Assembly: GCF_000346485.2 (NCBI RefSeq)
Contig: NZ_KQ976354.1
Span: 794,892-858,891, forward strand
Origin: Scytonema hofmannii PCC 7110
Lineage (GTDB): Bacteria > Cyanobacteriota > Cyanobacteriia > Cyanobacteriales > Nostocaceae
DNA length: 64,000 nt
Direction of reading: 5' to 3'
Part shown: positions 63,076 to 64,000 of the stretch, one piece after another
Numbering within the stretch: position 1 is the stretch's first letter
How the letters are laid out: every line of letters starts with the position of its first letter
Notes under the pieces: generated by a model
What the model saw: the letters and a program-made list of their open reading frames with translations, nothing else
What the model was told of the DNA's origin: nothing
Database searches by the model: none
Program-made: the position numbers and the translations under genes

Positions 63076-63191
63076 CTTTTTTAAAGACATAACTTTAAGC
63101 TAAGTTGACTTAATACCTACTTGACAGGGCAAAATTACTCAGATATCTTTAAGATATCTTTAAAAAAAGATAGGTGTTTGAGGTCTACAAT

Positions 63192-63653
63192 ATGCATCCC
63201 TCTCCAGCCAAGCTCGACACACCCGAGAAAGTCATCAATTATTGTTGTGAAGAAATTTTAATAAATATGACTTGGCGAGGGGGAGGAAATGGTGTGGTTG
63301 TGATTTGTAGTGATGTCATCAAGAACGGTGCGATTAGTGGCTCGATTGAAGGTTGGCAAAATGTTAGTTTTTATATGAACTGCGAGCACATTCAGGTTTA
63401 TCGTCCCCTGCTGAAGAGGCAATCTTGCTATCCAACGGACGTTTGTGAAGTATTTGGGTTTATAGAGAACGAACTGTTAAGAACTTGGAAAAGTTCTGCT
63501 AACGGTTTTGCAAACAACTCCATGAAAAGTTCTGTGAGTGGCAGATTGACGATACGAAGTGAATGTATCAACAATACAGGTCGGGTTCGCGTACTCGTTG
63601 GAGAAACTGTTCGTCGGAGGATGTTTGTTGAAACTAAATTTCTCGCTAGTTAG
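63192..63653 (+). CDS. Hypothetical protein
   Basis: A protein of 153 residues from the ATG at 63192, which has GAGG 8 bp upstream; a GTG at 63174 is also in frame. Features: KVINYCCEEILINMTWRGGG, VVVICSDVIKNGAISGSIEG, then a segment with paired Cys (ECINNTGRVRVLVGETVRRR). No membrane segment or family recognised. It is divergent from the STAND gene with about 290 bp between and could be functionally tied to it, but nothing proves this. Confidence 0.6.
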   Translation: MHPSPAKLDTPEKVINYCCEEILINMTWRGGGNGVVVICSDVIKNGAISGSIEGWQNVSFYMNCEHIQVYRPLLKRQSCYPTDVCEVFGFIENELLRTWKSSANGFANNSMKSSVSGRLTIRSECINNTGRVRVLVGETVRRRMFVETKFLAS

Positions 63654-63913
63654 AAAATAGTTCAAATGTGAAGCTTCAATCCTTGTTACAAGGATGGCTC
63701 AAATTAATAAAAAAATCCAAGATATAACCTAGCTTTGAGGGTGGTTACCATTCCTGGCAGGTGCAACAGAATTTAGATTCTACGCGCCTGTCATTCTTGT
63801 GTTTCCGTCCTGTTTATCAGTGCGTTTTCACTAAAGAGACTGTAGCAACCGTGCAATTGAGTTTTTGTCAACAGAATATATGTTATCAACAAAAACCATT
63901 GGAGTGCATAACC

Positions 63914-64000
63914 ATGACAACAAATCAGTACAGCCCTTTGTTCAAATTGACTGTTAAATTTTTCAAGTATTTCCTGTTAGCAGTCTTTGGGTTTGCGATC
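63914..64000 (+). CDS. N-terminal part of a membrane or secreted protein (cut by window end)
   Basis: The ATG at 63914 opens 29 codons to the window edge, reading MTTNQYSPLFKLTVKFFKYF and then LLAVFGFAI, a basic stretch followed by a hydrophobic run typical of a signal or first transmembrane helix. Upstream is CATTGGAGTGCATAACC with a GGAG at suitable distance. Nothing more can be said of its product. Confidence 0.5.
   Translation, partial: MTTNQYSPLFKLTVKFFKYFLLAVFGFAI

Noticed and set aside
1-64000. tRNA, rRNA or known riboswitch
   Set aside because: I saw no T-loop signature, conserved rRNA stretch or riboswitch core; a covariance-model search would be needed to exclude small RNAs.

Overview
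The window looks like chromosomal DNA of a filamentous, probably heterocyst-forming cyanobacterium (Nostocales type). Three things suggest this. HIP1 palindromes (GCGATCGC, for example at 5246 and 5273) are scattered throughout. The spacers are full of short tandemly repeated repetitive sequences of about 7 bp, such as GTCACTG, GGATTTT and CTAACAA. Many genes are of cyanobacterial type: Ycf51, RppA, ComFB-like, a DUF92/VTE6 kinase, a cyanobacteriochrome-type GAF kinase, Rcp1-like regulators, PPC-domain exoproteins and a 14-blade WD40 STAND protein. I found no rRNA, tRNA, CRISPR array, prophage or intact transposase. No genus can be named from the sequence alone.

Layout. 1-5.4 kb: a bestrophin-like channel, a small gene followed by a truncated aspartic-protease-like gene, an LRAT-fold protein, a DUF2945/DUF3140 pair, a ComFB-like gene, two copies of a TA-flanked MITE and a collapsed FAD-oxidoreductase pseudogene. 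5.4-16.4 kb: YaaW-like protein, O-antigen-ligase-like protein, Ycf51, glycerol-dehydrogenase-like enzyme, aminotransferase, a PemK toxin with an unusually long fused antitoxin, an acyltransferase, an SDR remnant, RppA, HisG and a UPF0175/DUF3368 toxin-antitoxin pair. 16.6-22.3 kb: a signalling island of three two-component genes with a candidate dual-cysteine (DXCF) cyanobacteriochrome. 22.4-27.3 kb: metabolic genes (Zn alcohol dehydrogenase, glycosyltransferase, exonuclease III, SDR). 27.4-44.5 kb: a type I secretion island with HlyD adaptor, PPIase, ABC exporter with a catalytically dead C39-like domain, and likely cargo: two subtilases, a calpain-like protease and a PPC/repeat protein. 44.7-52.5 kb: housekeeping and hypothetical genes (VOC, lipase, TPR, RsmE, M14-like, Era, NarL-type regulator). 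52.6-58.1 kb: a complete branched-chain/natural amino acid ABC transporter operon with a radical SAM gene upstream. 59-64 kb: a STAND NTPase with WD40 repeats, a hypothetical protein and a gene cut by the window end.

The most interesting signals are: (i) a conserved N-terminal peptide shared by the first subtilase and the calpain-like protease, next to an exporter whose C39 domain has lost its cysteine; (ii) a MazE-type antitoxin tail fused to an N-terminal domain of another kind; (iii) the DXCF cyanobacteriochrome kinase; (iv) heptameric repeats that supply the stop codons of at least six genes and run directly up to the start codons of several others.
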